A DNA stretch of 7,677 nt from Campylobacterota bacterium (GTDB taxonomy: Bacteria; Campylobacterota; Campylobacteria; Campylobacterales; Sulfurovaceae): assembly GCA_013153825.1 (NCBI GenBank), contig JAADDP010000033.1, forward strand, positions 1 through 7,677, written 5' to 3'. A program made the position numbers and the translations under genes. How positions within the stretch are numbered: the stretch's first letter is position 1; every line of letters begins with the position of its first letter. This document shows, one piece after another, positions 1 to 7,507 of this stretch. The notes under the pieces are model-generated. The model was not told the DNA's origin. It saw only the letters and a program-made list of their open reading frames with translations, and made no database searches.

Positions 1-1022
1 TGGATAAGTATAAGATAAAAAATCAGTATCTAAATTTGAGGCTCAAAGAGTTAACAAATGCCTTTTTTACACTAAAAATATCTCATGATAAGTTAGAGTC
101 TATATATATCATTCAACCAGCATCAATTAGGTTTGTTATATCAGAAATCTTAGAGGCAAATCCAGATGGTTCAATTTTAGAAAATGCAAAAAATACACTT
201 AAAATATTACAAAAATTCTTTGGAGTAAACTCTGCTGGAATATATGAGGTAAAGAGAGATTTAATTGATAGAGAGTTTGCAACAATAGGAGATATGAAGA
301 AGCCAGATAGTAGTGATAAGCTCATTCAAGAGACGATAGAGTTAAAGATACCTATGCACCTAGACACCTTAGAGGATAGAGAGCAGACGGAGTATATATA
401 TACAGTCCCATTTCTAGATAAGATGGATAGGGTTGTTGCGATACTCATCATAAAGGATATCCCATTCCTATTTTATAATAAAGATACAATTTTAAAGATA
501 GATGTGGCATTTAACTATATCTGGACAGAGTATAAGAAGAGAGCCTCAATAGAGGAGATAGAGAGTAGAAAGGGGATAACTCCACCAAAAGAGAAGATAG
601 AGAAGCAGGATTTAATCAACTTTAAAATAGAGGTGGAGAGGCTTACAAATATACTCAACGGATACAATATAGATAGTAGAATCTACTCTATATATACCAG
701 AAATGGGGATTTAGATAAGGAGATTAGAGATTTTCTATACCAAAATGAGCTATTTGAGATATTGGATCAATATATATCAATTAAGTGTGGGGATAACTTT
801 ATCCACCTTATACTATTCCCATTTGTATCACTTCCTAGTCTACACTCAAAAGCAAAAACATTAGATGAGGAGCTAGATGAGATAGAGGGGAGACTTAGAG
901 TTGAGATGTTAGAGGATGGATTAAAATACCACTTAAGCTCTAAAAACTTTGAAGGGCTTAGAAAAAAGCATGTTAGCGTTAAACTATTTCCAAATCTAAT
1001 GGAGGAGTATGGGTGTGTATAG
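1..1022 (+). CDS. pelD: PelD, c-di-GMP receptor of Pel synthesis (5' truncated by window)
   Basis: Inner-membrane receptor that activates Pel polymerisation when it binds c-di-GMP. The frame is open to the left edge (codons from base 3), so the TTG at 36 is not the real start. The missing part should hold the N-terminal membrane segments of PelD, which is about 455 residues in P. aeruginosa. What remains begins with a charged helix likely to be coiled coil (to about base 100), then a GAF-like domain (about 100-540), then a degenerate GGDEF domain (about 610-1022). An inhibitory-site RxxD motif is seen as R-N-G-D at 699-710. Five residues later, where GGDEF would sit, the sequence reads R-D-F-L-Y, so cyclase activity is not expected. 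The gene overlaps pelE by 14 bases. Identity is supported by domain order and by the pelE-F-G genes that follow. The effect of the missing second arginine on binding is inference. Confidence 0.9.
   Translation, partial: DKYKIKNQYLNLRLKELTNAFFTLKISHDKLESIYIIQPASIRFVISEILEANPDGSILENAKNTLKILQKFFGVNSAGIYEVKRDLIDREFATIGDMKKPDSSDKLIQETIELKIPMHLDTLEDREQTEYIYTVPFLDKMDRVVAILIIKDIPFLFYNKDTILKIDVAFNYIWTEYKKRASIEEIESRKGITPPKEKIEKQDLINFKIEVERLTNILNGYNIDSRIYSIYTRNGDLDKEIRDFLYQNELFEILDQYISIKCGDNFIHLILFPFVSLPSLHSKAKTLDEELDEIEGRLRVEMLEDGLKYHLSSKNFEGLRKKHVSVKLFPNLMEEYGCV
1001..1007 (+). promoter_or_regulatory. Ribosome binding site of pelE
   Basis: GGAGGAG lies inside the end of pelD. It is only 3 bases (from GGAGG) before the ATG at 1009, but 9 bases before an in-frame GTG at 1015. 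Spacing slightly favours the GTG, while the ATG is the stronger codon, so the first two residues of PelE are uncertain. Confidence 0.55.
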
Positions 1023-1986
1023 TGTAGAGATGCTCACAACCAACCTAATGGATATCCTAAATAGATTGGAGAGTAGAAATAGTATTGAGGATATCTTAAT
1101 ACTCATTGCAGTTGAGGCTCTACTCTGGAGCATATTCTCACTATTCTTAACCCTCTTTCTACCAAAAAGGTATAAACCCTATAAGTTTGAGATATTTATC
1201 TTTTTTTTAGTTATAAATATTGGACTTCTATTTATTGGATTTATCTTAACAATTATAATGGTTCTATTTGGACTCTCTTGGGCAACACACAGAGTAAGTC
1301 GCCCCATATATGAGGCTGTGCAGTTTGAGGAGGAGACGGAGAAGTTCCCAATGGTATATAGTAAGTTTCAAGAGGGGATTTTGAGTATGGAGGGGAGCAA
1401 TAGGGAGAGAATATCTAGTGATGAGAAGATTAAATCCCTAAAAATTCTATATGATAGCAATGCTCAAGGAAATATTGGGAGGATAAAGAGGTTTCTATCC
1501 GATAGCTCAGATGAGACGAGGCTCTACGCCTTTGCCCTTGTATCCACATTTGAGAAGAAGTTAAATGATTTAATTACAGAGCTTCAGAGAAAGATAGAAG
1601 ATGCAAAAGGCTCAAGATTGGAGCAGTATCAATTTGAACTTGCAAATACCTATTGGCAGTTTATATTTCACGGTGTAGCAGATGAGCAGTTGGCTGGATT
1701 TTATACTACTAAGATAGAAAATATCTTAAAAGATATTAAATCAAATGCTAGTGCTTTTATGCTACTTGGAAAAATTCACCTCTTTAATAAGAGATATGAG
1801 GAGGCAGAGAGAGCCTTTTTAAGAGCTATGGAGCTTGGAGTCCCTAAAAAGGCCACCTACACATTCTTAGCAGAGATAAAGTTTGGACTTAAGAAGTATA
1901 ATGAGGTTAATAGATTTATATTAAAAGATGAGTTCAATATCGACTTGAGATTGAAGCCTCTAATTACAATGTGGGAGAGCAGATGA
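1009..1986 (+). CDS. pelE: PelE, membrane-anchored TPR protein of the Pel synthase complex
   Basis: Scaffold of the inner-membrane Pel complex. In P. aeruginosa PelE (about 329 residues) associates with PelD, PelF and PelG, and this 325-residue protein matches that length. Two hydrophobic segments are visible at about residues 29-51 and 61-89, separated by a short basic loop (PKRYKPYK). A soluble helical region follows. Residues about 246-280 read as a tetratricopeptide repeat (A-x-LLGKIHLFNKRYEEAERAF), with a weaker second repeat at about 281-305. A helical stretch at about 150-230 looks like further repeat structure but I cannot assign it. The ATG at 1009 overlaps the pelD stop; GTG 1015 or ATG 1030 are alternative starts. 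The end overlaps the pelF start in an ATGA arrangement, suggesting translational coupling. Identity rests mainly on position between pelD and pelF, length and the TM-TM-TPR layout, since PelE proteins diverge strongly in sequence. Confidence 0.85.
   Translation: MGVYSVEMLTTNLMDILNRLESRNSIEDILILIAVEALLWSIFSLFLTLFLPKRYKPYKFEIFIFFLVINIGLLFIGFILTIIMVLFGLSWATHRVSRPIYEAVQFEEETEKFPMVYSKFQEGILSMEGSNRERISSDEKIKSLKILYDSNAQGNIGRIKRFLSDSSDETRLYAFALVSTFEKKLNDLITELQRKIEDAKGSRLEQYQFELANTYWQFIFHGVADEQLAGFYTTKIENILKDIKSNASAFMLLGKIHLFNKRYEEAERAFLRAMELGVPKKATYTFLAEIKFGLKKYNEVNRFILKDEFNIDLRLKPLITMWESR
1973..1977 (+). promoter_or_regulatory. Ribosome binding site that fixes the pelF start
   Basis: GGGAG lies 5 bases before the ATG at 1983, whose ATG overlaps the pelE TGA (ATGA). 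This favours 1983 over the in-frame GTG at 1971, which would put this site inside the coding region. Confidence 0.6.
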
Positions 1987-3521
1987 GAGTGGTATTTGAT
2001 AGAGATGAGCCAGATATCATAATTCCATGTGAGGGGACATATCCATATGTTAGAGGTGGAGTCTCATCTTGGATTGCCCAGATTATTGCTGGAATGCCTC
2101 AATATAAGTTTGGAATTGTATTTATTGGGAGTAGAACCAGAGACTACTCACAAAAACCTCTCTATAATCTACCAGATAATCTAACCTATATGGTAGAGAC
2201 ATTTATGTTTGAGGAGGAGAATAAACCACCAATTAGAGCAGTAGATGGCGAGGCAGAAGATTTTGAGGCGATTGAGGGGCTATATAACTGGTTTAGAGAG
2301 AGTAGTGCAGGTGAGCCTCTACCTGATAACCTAAAGAGTTTAGATTTCTATCTAAAAAATGTTAGTGAAGAGATGTTCCTATATAGTAGAGAGTCTTGGT
2401 ACTTTATAACCTCTAAAAATATGCAAAATTGTGAGGATATATCCTTCTTAGACTACTTTTGGAGTATTAGAAGTATCCTAATTCCAGTCTGGAAGATGGC
2501 AAAGTTAGCTAAGTTTGTAGCAGACAGGGGAAAAATTATCCACTCCCCATCAACAGGCTATGCTGGGTTTCTATCGGCTCTAGTCTCTTATGATACAGGA
2601 AAACCATTTATCCTAACAGAGCATGGAATATATACAAAGGAGAGAAAGATTGATTTAATCTCTAGCTCAATGAACCTATATAAAAAGGTTGAGCTATTTC
2701 GTGAATCGGCAGAGGATAACTATATCCAAGGGATGTGGGTTAGATTTTTTGAGGGGATTGGAAAGATGAGCTATAGCAGAGCAGAGCCAATCCTCTCACT
2801 CTACTCCATGGCAAAAGAGACCCAAATAGCATATGGGGCAGAGCCAAAACTCTGTAGAGTTATTCCAAATGGAGTTGACATCAAGAGACTTGGAGCAACT
2901 CTAAAAAATCGCCCAGAAGGAGTCCCTAAAATTATTACTCTAATTGGAAGGGTGGTATCTATTAAGGATATAAAGACCTTTATTAGAGCAATAAGAGTTA
3001 CAGCAAATATTATCCCAGATGTAGAGGCTTGGATAGTAGGCCCAGATGATGAGGAGAGAGAGTATGCTAGTGAGTGTAGAGATTTAATAGATATTTTAGA
3101 TGTAAAGAGGAATATTAAATTTTTAGGATTTCAAAATATTGTAGATATCCTCCCAAAGAGTGGAATTTTAACACTTACCTCAATCAGTGAGGGGATGCCC
3201 TTAGTCATTTTGGAGGGGTTTGCAGCTGGTCTGCCCTGTGTATCTACCGATGTTGGCTCATGTAGAGAGTTGATAGAGGGGGGAGAAAACCCAGATGATA
3301 GAGCCTTGGGAAGGGCTGGATTTGTGTGTGAGATTGCAAATGTTCAGCAGTTGGCAGATGGGTATATAAAACTATTAACTGATGAAAAACTCTGGAGAGA
3401 GGCTCAAGATGTGGCAATTAAGAGGGTAAATAGGTTCTATACTCAAGATATCTTCTTAGAAAACTATAGAGGTGTATATGAGGATACCTTTAAAAAGATA
3501 GAGAATATGGAAGAGAGTTAA
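1983..3521 (+). CDS. pelF: PelF, GT4-family glycosyltransferase (Pel polymerase)
   Basis: Soluble cytoplasmic glycosyltransferase that polymerises Pel from a UDP-sugar in the PelDEFG complex. The product from ATG 1983 is 512 residues, against about 507 for P. aeruginosa PelF. The N-terminal signature E-G-T-Y-P-Y-V-R-G-G-V-S-S-W at residues 17-30 forms the glycine-rich loop typical of PelF. T-E-H-G-I-Y follows (around base 2620), then P-N-G-V-D (around 2865) and L-I-G-R-V (around 2945) in the second Rossmann fold. The GT4 E-x7-E motif is intact at E403 and E411 (S-E-G-M-P-L-V-I-L-E, bases 3186-3215), so the enzyme should be active. There is no membrane segment or signal peptide, as expected for a cytosolic partner. 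An in-frame GTG at 1971 would add four residues (VGEQ) and is less likely. The gene overlaps pelE by 4 bases and lies 1 base from pelG. Confidence 0.96.
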   Translation: MRVVFDRDEPDIIIPCEGTYPYVRGGVSSWIAQIIAGMPQYKFGIVFIGSRTRDYSQKPLYNLPDNLTYMVETFMFEEENKPPIRAVDGEAEDFEAIEGLYNWFRESSAGEPLPDNLKSLDFYLKNVSEEMFLYSRESWYFITSKNMQNCEDISFLDYFWSIRSILIPVWKMAKLAKFVADRGKIIHSPSTGYAGFLSALVSYDTGKPFILTEHGIYTKERKIDLISSSMNLYKKVELFRESAEDNYIQGMWVRFFEGIGKMSYSRAEPILSLYSMAKETQIAYGAEPKLCRVIPNGVDIKRLGATLKNRPEGVPKIITLIGRVVSIKDIKTFIRAIRVTANIIPDVEAWIVGPDDEEREYASECRDLIDILDVKRNIKFLGFQNIVDILPKSGILTLTSISEGMPLVILEGFAAGLPCVSTDVGSCRELIEGGENPDDRALGRAGFVCEIANVQQLADGYIKLLTDEKLWREAQDVAIKRVNRFYTQDIFLENYRGVYEDTFKKIENMEES

Positions 3522-3522
3522 T

Positions 3523-4923
3523 ATGGCAGGGATTGGATTTCAGTTAAAAAAGATATTAGAAGAGAGAAGTCTAACCTCTGTCTTAAAGACCTTTGGATAC
3601 TCTGGAATTTTGAGTAGTGGGCCTTGGGTCATCTCTATGGTGATAATTTTGGGGATTGGACTTACCAATATATTCTTTTTTCATGAGAAAGATAGTGAAG
3701 ATATTATGTTAAAGGCCTCTGTAACCTATGTTTCAGCTTTGGCTCTTAGCTCTATCTATACAGGTTTCTTACAGCTCCCATTTACTAGATTTGTAGCAGA
3801 TAGAATATATGAGAAGAGAGACTACCTAGTTTTACCAAACTTTTTGGGAGTAATCATTGTAACAATTGCTATAGCCACACTCATAGCTCTAATCTTTGCT
3901 ATTTTTATATTTAATACTCAATCAAACTTCTTTATACTTCTATATATAACTCTATTTGTAGTTTTGAGTGCCGTATGGGTTGCCAATATTCTAGCAGCTA
4001 GTCTAAAACTCTATAAGTTTATAATATGGTTCTACCTCTTGGGCTATTTGACCATATATATAAGCTCTATATTTTTAAGAGAATATAAGTTAATTGGACT
4101 GCTAATCTCATTTATTATTGGAAATAGTCTCCTATTTATTCTACTCTTTTTAGGAATTATCTACTACTACCCCTCATCAAACTCTAAAAATAAGAGATTT
4201 ATTAGATTTGATATGTTTAAAGAGAGCTATGGGAAGTTCTACTGGAAGTTGGCTTGGTCTGGAGTATTTTATAATATTGCAATCTGGATAGATAAGGTTA
4301 TATTTTGGTTTAGCCCTATTGTGGGATATGCTGTAATTGATAATCTACACGCCTCTATGGTATATGACTTTCCCATATTTCTAGCCTATCTCTCAATAAT
4401 CCCAGGGATGGCAATATTCTTCTATAGATTGGAGGCTGACTTTGCTTTTTCCTACTCAAACTTCTATAGAGCCATAAATAAACATGGAACTCTTGGTCAA
4501 ATTAGAAGATATAAGCAGGATATGATAGATGCAGTAAAGCGAACAATCCAAGAGGTTCTATTTGTGCAGGGGATGTTTAATATTCTGCTCTTCTTGGGGG
4601 CAAAAAAGCTATTTGAGATATTTATGCTCCCAAAGCTATATCTACCACTATTCTATGTAGATGTAATTGGGGTTCAGCTCCAACTTGGATTTATGTCAAT
4701 CCTAGCATATCTATACTATCTAGATAGACAAAAGGAGGCTCTACTCTATACATCTCTATTTGTAATATTAAATGCTCTCCTAACATGGGCTAGTATTAAA
4801 CTTGGCCCATATTTCTATGGGTATGGCTTTAGTGTGGCACTATTAATTCTCTTTGTTGCGAGTATAAATACTCTAAATATCATACTAAAGGAGTTGGATT
4901 ATCAGACATTTATGTTGCAATAG
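3523..4923 (+). CDS. pelG: PelG, polytopic inner-membrane protein of Pel synthesis/translocation
   Basis: Integral membrane component thought to move the growing Pel chain across the inner membrane. It belongs to the MATE/flippase-like superfamily. The product is 466 residues, against about 456 in P. aeruginosa. It opens with the conserved cytoplasmic stretch M-A-G-I-G-F-Q-L-K-K and an S-S-G-P-W motif at residues 31-35. About twelve hydrophobic segments can be read, near residues 30-55, 66-90, 104-131, 136-163, 166-184, 187-214, 238-272, 282-302, 345-365, 372-398, 403-424 and 428-452. Polar basic loops lie at about 215-236 and 303-344. The ATG follows the pelF TAA by one base, with a purine-rich site (GGAAGAG, 3509-3515) 7 bases upstream. 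The 3' end carries a strong Shine-Dalgarno-like AAAGGAG (4887-4893) that may serve pelA. Identification is firm from the N-terminal motif and context. Confidence 0.95.
   Translation: MAGIGFQLKKILEERSLTSVLKTFGYSGILSSGPWVISMVIILGIGLTNIFFFHEKDSEDIMLKASVTYVSALALSSIYTGFLQLPFTRFVADRIYEKRDYLVLPNFLGVIIVTIAIATLIALIFAIFIFNTQSNFFILLYITLFVVLSAVWVANILAASLKLYKFIIWFYLLGYLTIYISSIFLREYKLIGLLISFIIGNSLLFILLFLGIIYYYPSSNSKNKRFIRFDMFKESYGKFYWKLAWSGVFYNIAIWIDKVIFWFSPIVGYAVIDNLHASMVYDFPIFLAYLSIIPGMAIFFYRLEADFAFSYSNFYRAINKHGTLGQIRRYKQDMIDAVKRTIQEVLFVQGMFNILLFLGAKKLFEIFMLPKLYLPLFYVDVIGVQLQLGFMSILAYLYYLDRQKEALLYTSLFVILNALLTWASIKLGPYFYGYGFSVALLILFVASINTLNIILKELDYQTFMLQ
4887..4893 (+). promoter_or_regulatory. Possible ribosome binding site for an upstream pelA start
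   Basis: AAAGGAG inside the pelG 3' end is the best Shine-Dalgarno match near the pelA start. It lies 4 bases before ATT 4898 and 7 bases before ATC 4901, both in the pelA frame. The bases also encode K-E in PelG, so the match may be coincidental. No comparable site precedes TTG 4958 or ATG 4961. Confidence 0.35.
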
Positions 4924-4963
4924 GATAGTTATCACTATACTATTTTTACTAAATATATTGATG
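4898..4963 (+). other. pelA: Likely signal-peptide coding extension of pelA without a standard start codon
   Basis: The pelA frame is open upstream of its first ATG back to a TAA at 4886-4888. The codons between read like a Sec signal peptide. There is an n-region with R, H and R, a hydrophobic core in RIVITILFLLNILMA (bases 4922-4966), and a possible cleavage after that alanine before the mature D-D-R-Y-A-F. PelA acts in the periplasm and needs such a peptide. No ATG, GTG or TTG is in frame before 4958, leaving ATT 4898, ATC 4901, ATA 4925 or ATC 4931 as candidate starts. A sequencing or assembly error is the alternative. Confidence 0.5.
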
Positions 4964-7507
4964 GCAGATGATAGATACGCATTTATATATAGTGATAGGC
5001 TAGACGATACATTTATAAATTTCTATGATAAGGTTGTTGTTGAGGCTGATGAGGTGGATAGTATATATGCTAGACGCTATCCAGATAGGATGGTGGCATA
5101 TATAAGTATAGGGGAGATAGAGCCTTGGAGAGGTAAGCAATATAGAGACTCTTGGGTTATATCTAAAAATTTGGTATGGAAATCTCTCGTTGCAGATATG
5201 AGTAGTAGAGGGTATCAGAACTTTCTACTAAAGAGGGCAGATGAGCTATATAAAAAGGGGTATAGAAACTTCTTTCTAGATACTGTAGATGTATATAATA
5301 GAATATCCGATAAGAGAGTTAGAAAGCTGGTTCAAGATGGTGCTGTTGAGTTTATAGAGAGGTTGAGAAGAGAGTATCCAGATGCTAAGATTATAATAAA
5401 TAGAGGTTTTGAGATTTTAGATAGAGTATATAGATATGTTGATGCCGTAGCTGTAGAGTCCCTAATATCTGGCTATGACCACTCAAAAAAGATATATAAA
5501 AAGGTTCCAAAAAGAGATAGAGAGTGGATTTTAAATCACCTAAAAAGGGCAGAAAAGCTGGGTTTGGATGTTATCTCAATCGATTATAGCAATAAGGGTT
5601 CAGATAGAAGAAGAGAGATAGCAAAAGAGATTAGGGAGTTGGGTGTAATTCCATATGTAACAGATGGGCTACTTCAAGAGCAGGGGGAGTGTGATATTGA
5701 GAGGGAGAGAAGAGAGGTTCTGATAATTTTTGATGGAAAGGCTCTAAACCCAGAGAGATTTATATCTATGCCTATAGAGCATCTGGGATATATACCTATA
5801 CTCCACAATATCTCTAAGAGGTCTCTACCAAAGTTGGTAGAGGATAGATTTAAGGCTGTTTTGATATGGAGCATTGGGGATGGTAAGCGTAGTGGAGTAT
5901 CCGATTGGGCAGAGAGTCTCATAGATAGAGGTGTAAAGGTTCTATTTCTAAACAGCTTTATAGTTGATAGATTTAAAAGGGTTAAGAGTGGTATGGGAGA
6001 GTACCCATATAGTGGAGAGGTGAGATACCATAAGCCATTCTCTCCATATGAGATTGAGGCATCAATAGATTCTATAGAGCCTATAGCTGTAGATGGTACC
6101 ATAGAGCCTGTTATATCTGTAGAGCAGAGAGGGGGAGATAGATATGTTCCTATAGCTATAACGGAGTGGGGTGGATACTCATATGGTAACTCATCTCTTA
6201 TCCATATCGGGGATAGATGGCTCTGGACAATAGACCCATTCCTATTTCTTAAGAGGGCTTTGAGACTGGATATGGAGTTGATTCCCGACCCAACGACAGA
6301 GGGGGGCAGGAGAGTTCTTTTTGTCCATATAGATGGTGATGGCTCCAATCCATCAGCTCTACAGAGTCTCATAGATAGGATATTTGAGATATATAGAGTT
6401 CCCCACTCCATATCTGTTGTTGAGGGGGAGCTTCTATTATCTAAGTTTAATGGTGAACTAAAACTACTCTTTAAGAGGCTATTTGATACCCCTTGGGTTG
6501 AACCTGCCACTCACACATACTCCCACCCATCAATATGGAGTGGACAGAGGAGTGAGCTTAAAATTCCAAACTATAAATTCTCCATTGAGAGGGAGATAGA
6601 GGGGAGTCTCAAATTTGCCCAATCATTAGCACCTAGAGATGGAGGAGATATTGAACTCCTCTTCTGGAGTGGTGAGTATCCTCTGCAGGAGAGTATATTG
6701 AGCTATCAGGAGAGGAGAGGGGTATATGCTATAAATGGTGGCCACTCGAGGGTATCAAAAGAGAATCCTCTCCTCTCTCTCATATCCCCATTTGGTGTAA
6801 AGATAGGGGCATATTATCAGATATATGCAGGGGGGCAGAGTGAGATACCATATACCGATGGCTGGAGTAGAGATTTCTGGGGATATAGAGGAGCAGTAGA
6901 TACTTTTAAGTTGACAGAGGAGCCTAGAAGATTGAAGCCCATAGATATCCACTACCACATCTATTCAGGCTCTAAGCTGGCATCATTGAGAGCTTTAGAG
7001 TATGTATATAGATGGGCAATCTCTCAAAAGACAACAAAAATATACACTTCACAATATATTAAAAAGGTGTTAGACCTCTATCGTACATCTATAGCTAAAC
7101 TTCCAGATGGCTCATATGAGGTTAGAGGGGGTGGATATTTAAGAGATTTAAGGGTTGATAGAGAGATATTTGTAGATTTGGAGAACTCAATAGGGGTAGC
7201 TGGGTTTAGACATGTAAGGGGTAAAACATATATAAGCTTAGATGGGAGAGAGAGACACACTATAAAGCTATCAGATTCGGAGCCAGAAACTCCATATCTG
7301 ATAGATTTAGATGGCTGGGTAGAGAGTTACTCTAGAGGAATCTTTAATCTAAAGTCAAATATGGCTATAGGTGCAAATTTTCACACTCCAGAGGGGTGCA
7401 TATTTAAGATTCCAAAGGGGTTTAGAGCTGATAGGGGTATAGGGGGGAGTTTAAGGATATACTCAACTGTAGAGAGAGGAGCCACTATTGAGTTTAAGTG
7501 TAAATAG
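4961..7507 (+). CDS. pelA: PelA, periplasmic Pel hydrolase and deacetylase
   Basis: Bifunctional periplasmic enzyme that deacetylates Pel and can cleave it. From ATG 4961 it has 848 residues (TTG 4958 adds one), against about 948 in P. aeruginosa. Residues about 5-240 form a GH114-like barrel: A-Y-I-S-I-G-E, F-F-L-D-T with D107, and A-V-E-S-L with E166 (codon 5456-5458), matching the essential glutamate of PelA hydrolases. Residues about 248-415 look like an alpha/beta Rossmann or amidotransferase-like domain. A NodB-like deacetylase follows, with H-I-D-G-D-G (D458, D460), H-T-Y-S-H (H518, H522), W-S-G (569-571) and H-Y-H (664-666), so the metal ligands look intact. Residues about 710-848 are beta-rich, perhaps a carbohydrate-binding sandwich. 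The first ATG leaves no signal peptide and no ribosome binding site, so the true start is probably upstream (4898-4931). It overlaps pelB by 20 bases. Confidence 0.93.
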   Translation: MADDRYAFIYSDRLDDTFINFYDKVVVEADEVDSIYARRYPDRMVAYISIGEIEPWRGKQYRDSWVISKNLVWKSLVADMSSRGYQNFLLKRADELYKKGYRNFFLDTVDVYNRISDKRVRKLVQDGAVEFIERLRREYPDAKIIINRGFEILDRVYRYVDAVAVESLISGYDHSKKIYKKVPKRDREWILNHLKRAEKLGLDVISIDYSNKGSDRRREIAKEIRELGVIPYVTDGLLQEQGECDIERERREVLIIFDGKALNPERFISMPIEHLGYIPILHNISKRSLPKLVEDRFKAVLIWSIGDGKRSGVSDWAESLIDRGVKVLFLNSFIVDRFKRVKSGMGEYPYSGEVRYHKPFSPYEIEASIDSIEPIAVDGTIEPVISVEQRGGDRYVPIAITEWGGYSYGNSSLIHIGDRWLWTIDPFLFLKRALRLDMELIPDPTTEGGRRVLFVHIDGDGSNPSALQSLIDRIFEIYRVPHSISVVEGELLLSKFNGELKLLFKRLFDTPWVEPATHTYSHPSIWSGQRSELKIPNYKFSIEREIEGSLKFAQSLAPRDGGDIELLFWSGEYPLQESILSYQERRGVYAINGGHSRVSKENPLLSLISPFGVKIGAYYQIYAGGQSEIPYTDGWSRDFWGYRGAVDTFKLTEEPRRLKPIDIHYHIYSGSKLASLRALEYVYRWAISQKTTKIYTSQYIKKVLDLYRTSIAKLPDGSYEVRGGGYLRDLRVDREIFVDLENSIGVAGFRHVRGKTYISLDGRERHTIKLSDSEPETPYLIDLDGWVESYSRGIFNLKSNMAIGANFHTPEGCIFKIPKGFRADRGIGGSLRIYSTVERGATIEFKCK
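7477..7481 (+). promoter_or_regulatory. Ribosome binding site of pelB
   Basis: AGGAG lies 6 bases upstream of the TTG at 7488, within the end of pelA. No ATG or GTG occurs in this frame until an ATG at 7575, which lies inside the predicted membrane segment. The site therefore decides the start. Confidence 0.6.

Noticed and set aside
36..38. TTG at 36 as the start of pelD
   Set aside because: The frame stays open to base 3 without a stop and the encoded protein lacks the expected N-terminal membrane segments, so the gene is cut by the window edge.
380..700. Runs of TATATA and AGAGAG scattered through the window that look like simple repeats
   Set aside because: They arise from Tyr/Ile (TAT, ATA) and Glu/Arg (GAG, AGA) codons in conserved coding frames and show no regular unit or spacing.
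1971..1973. GTG at 1971 as the start of pelF
   Set aside because: The GGGAG site at 1973-1977 would lie inside the gene. ATG 1983 has good spacing and forms an ATGA overlap with the pelE stop.
4915..4941. Possible promoter before pelA (TTGCAA at 4915-4920, TATACT at 4936-4941)
   Set aside because: The 15-base spacing is short, such matches are common in AT-rich DNA, and the same bases are better explained as signal-peptide codons of pelA.
5674..6510. Long open frame on the minus strand inside pelA (278 codons)
   Set aside because: It is antisense to the GATase-like and deacetylase regions of pelA, whose catalytic motifs are clearly the coding frame. The minus-strand protein is rich in Ser, Leu and Ile with no recognisable domain, as expected for an antisense shadow. 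The same applies to the smaller minus-strand frames at 113-325, 6755-6958 and 7078-7260.
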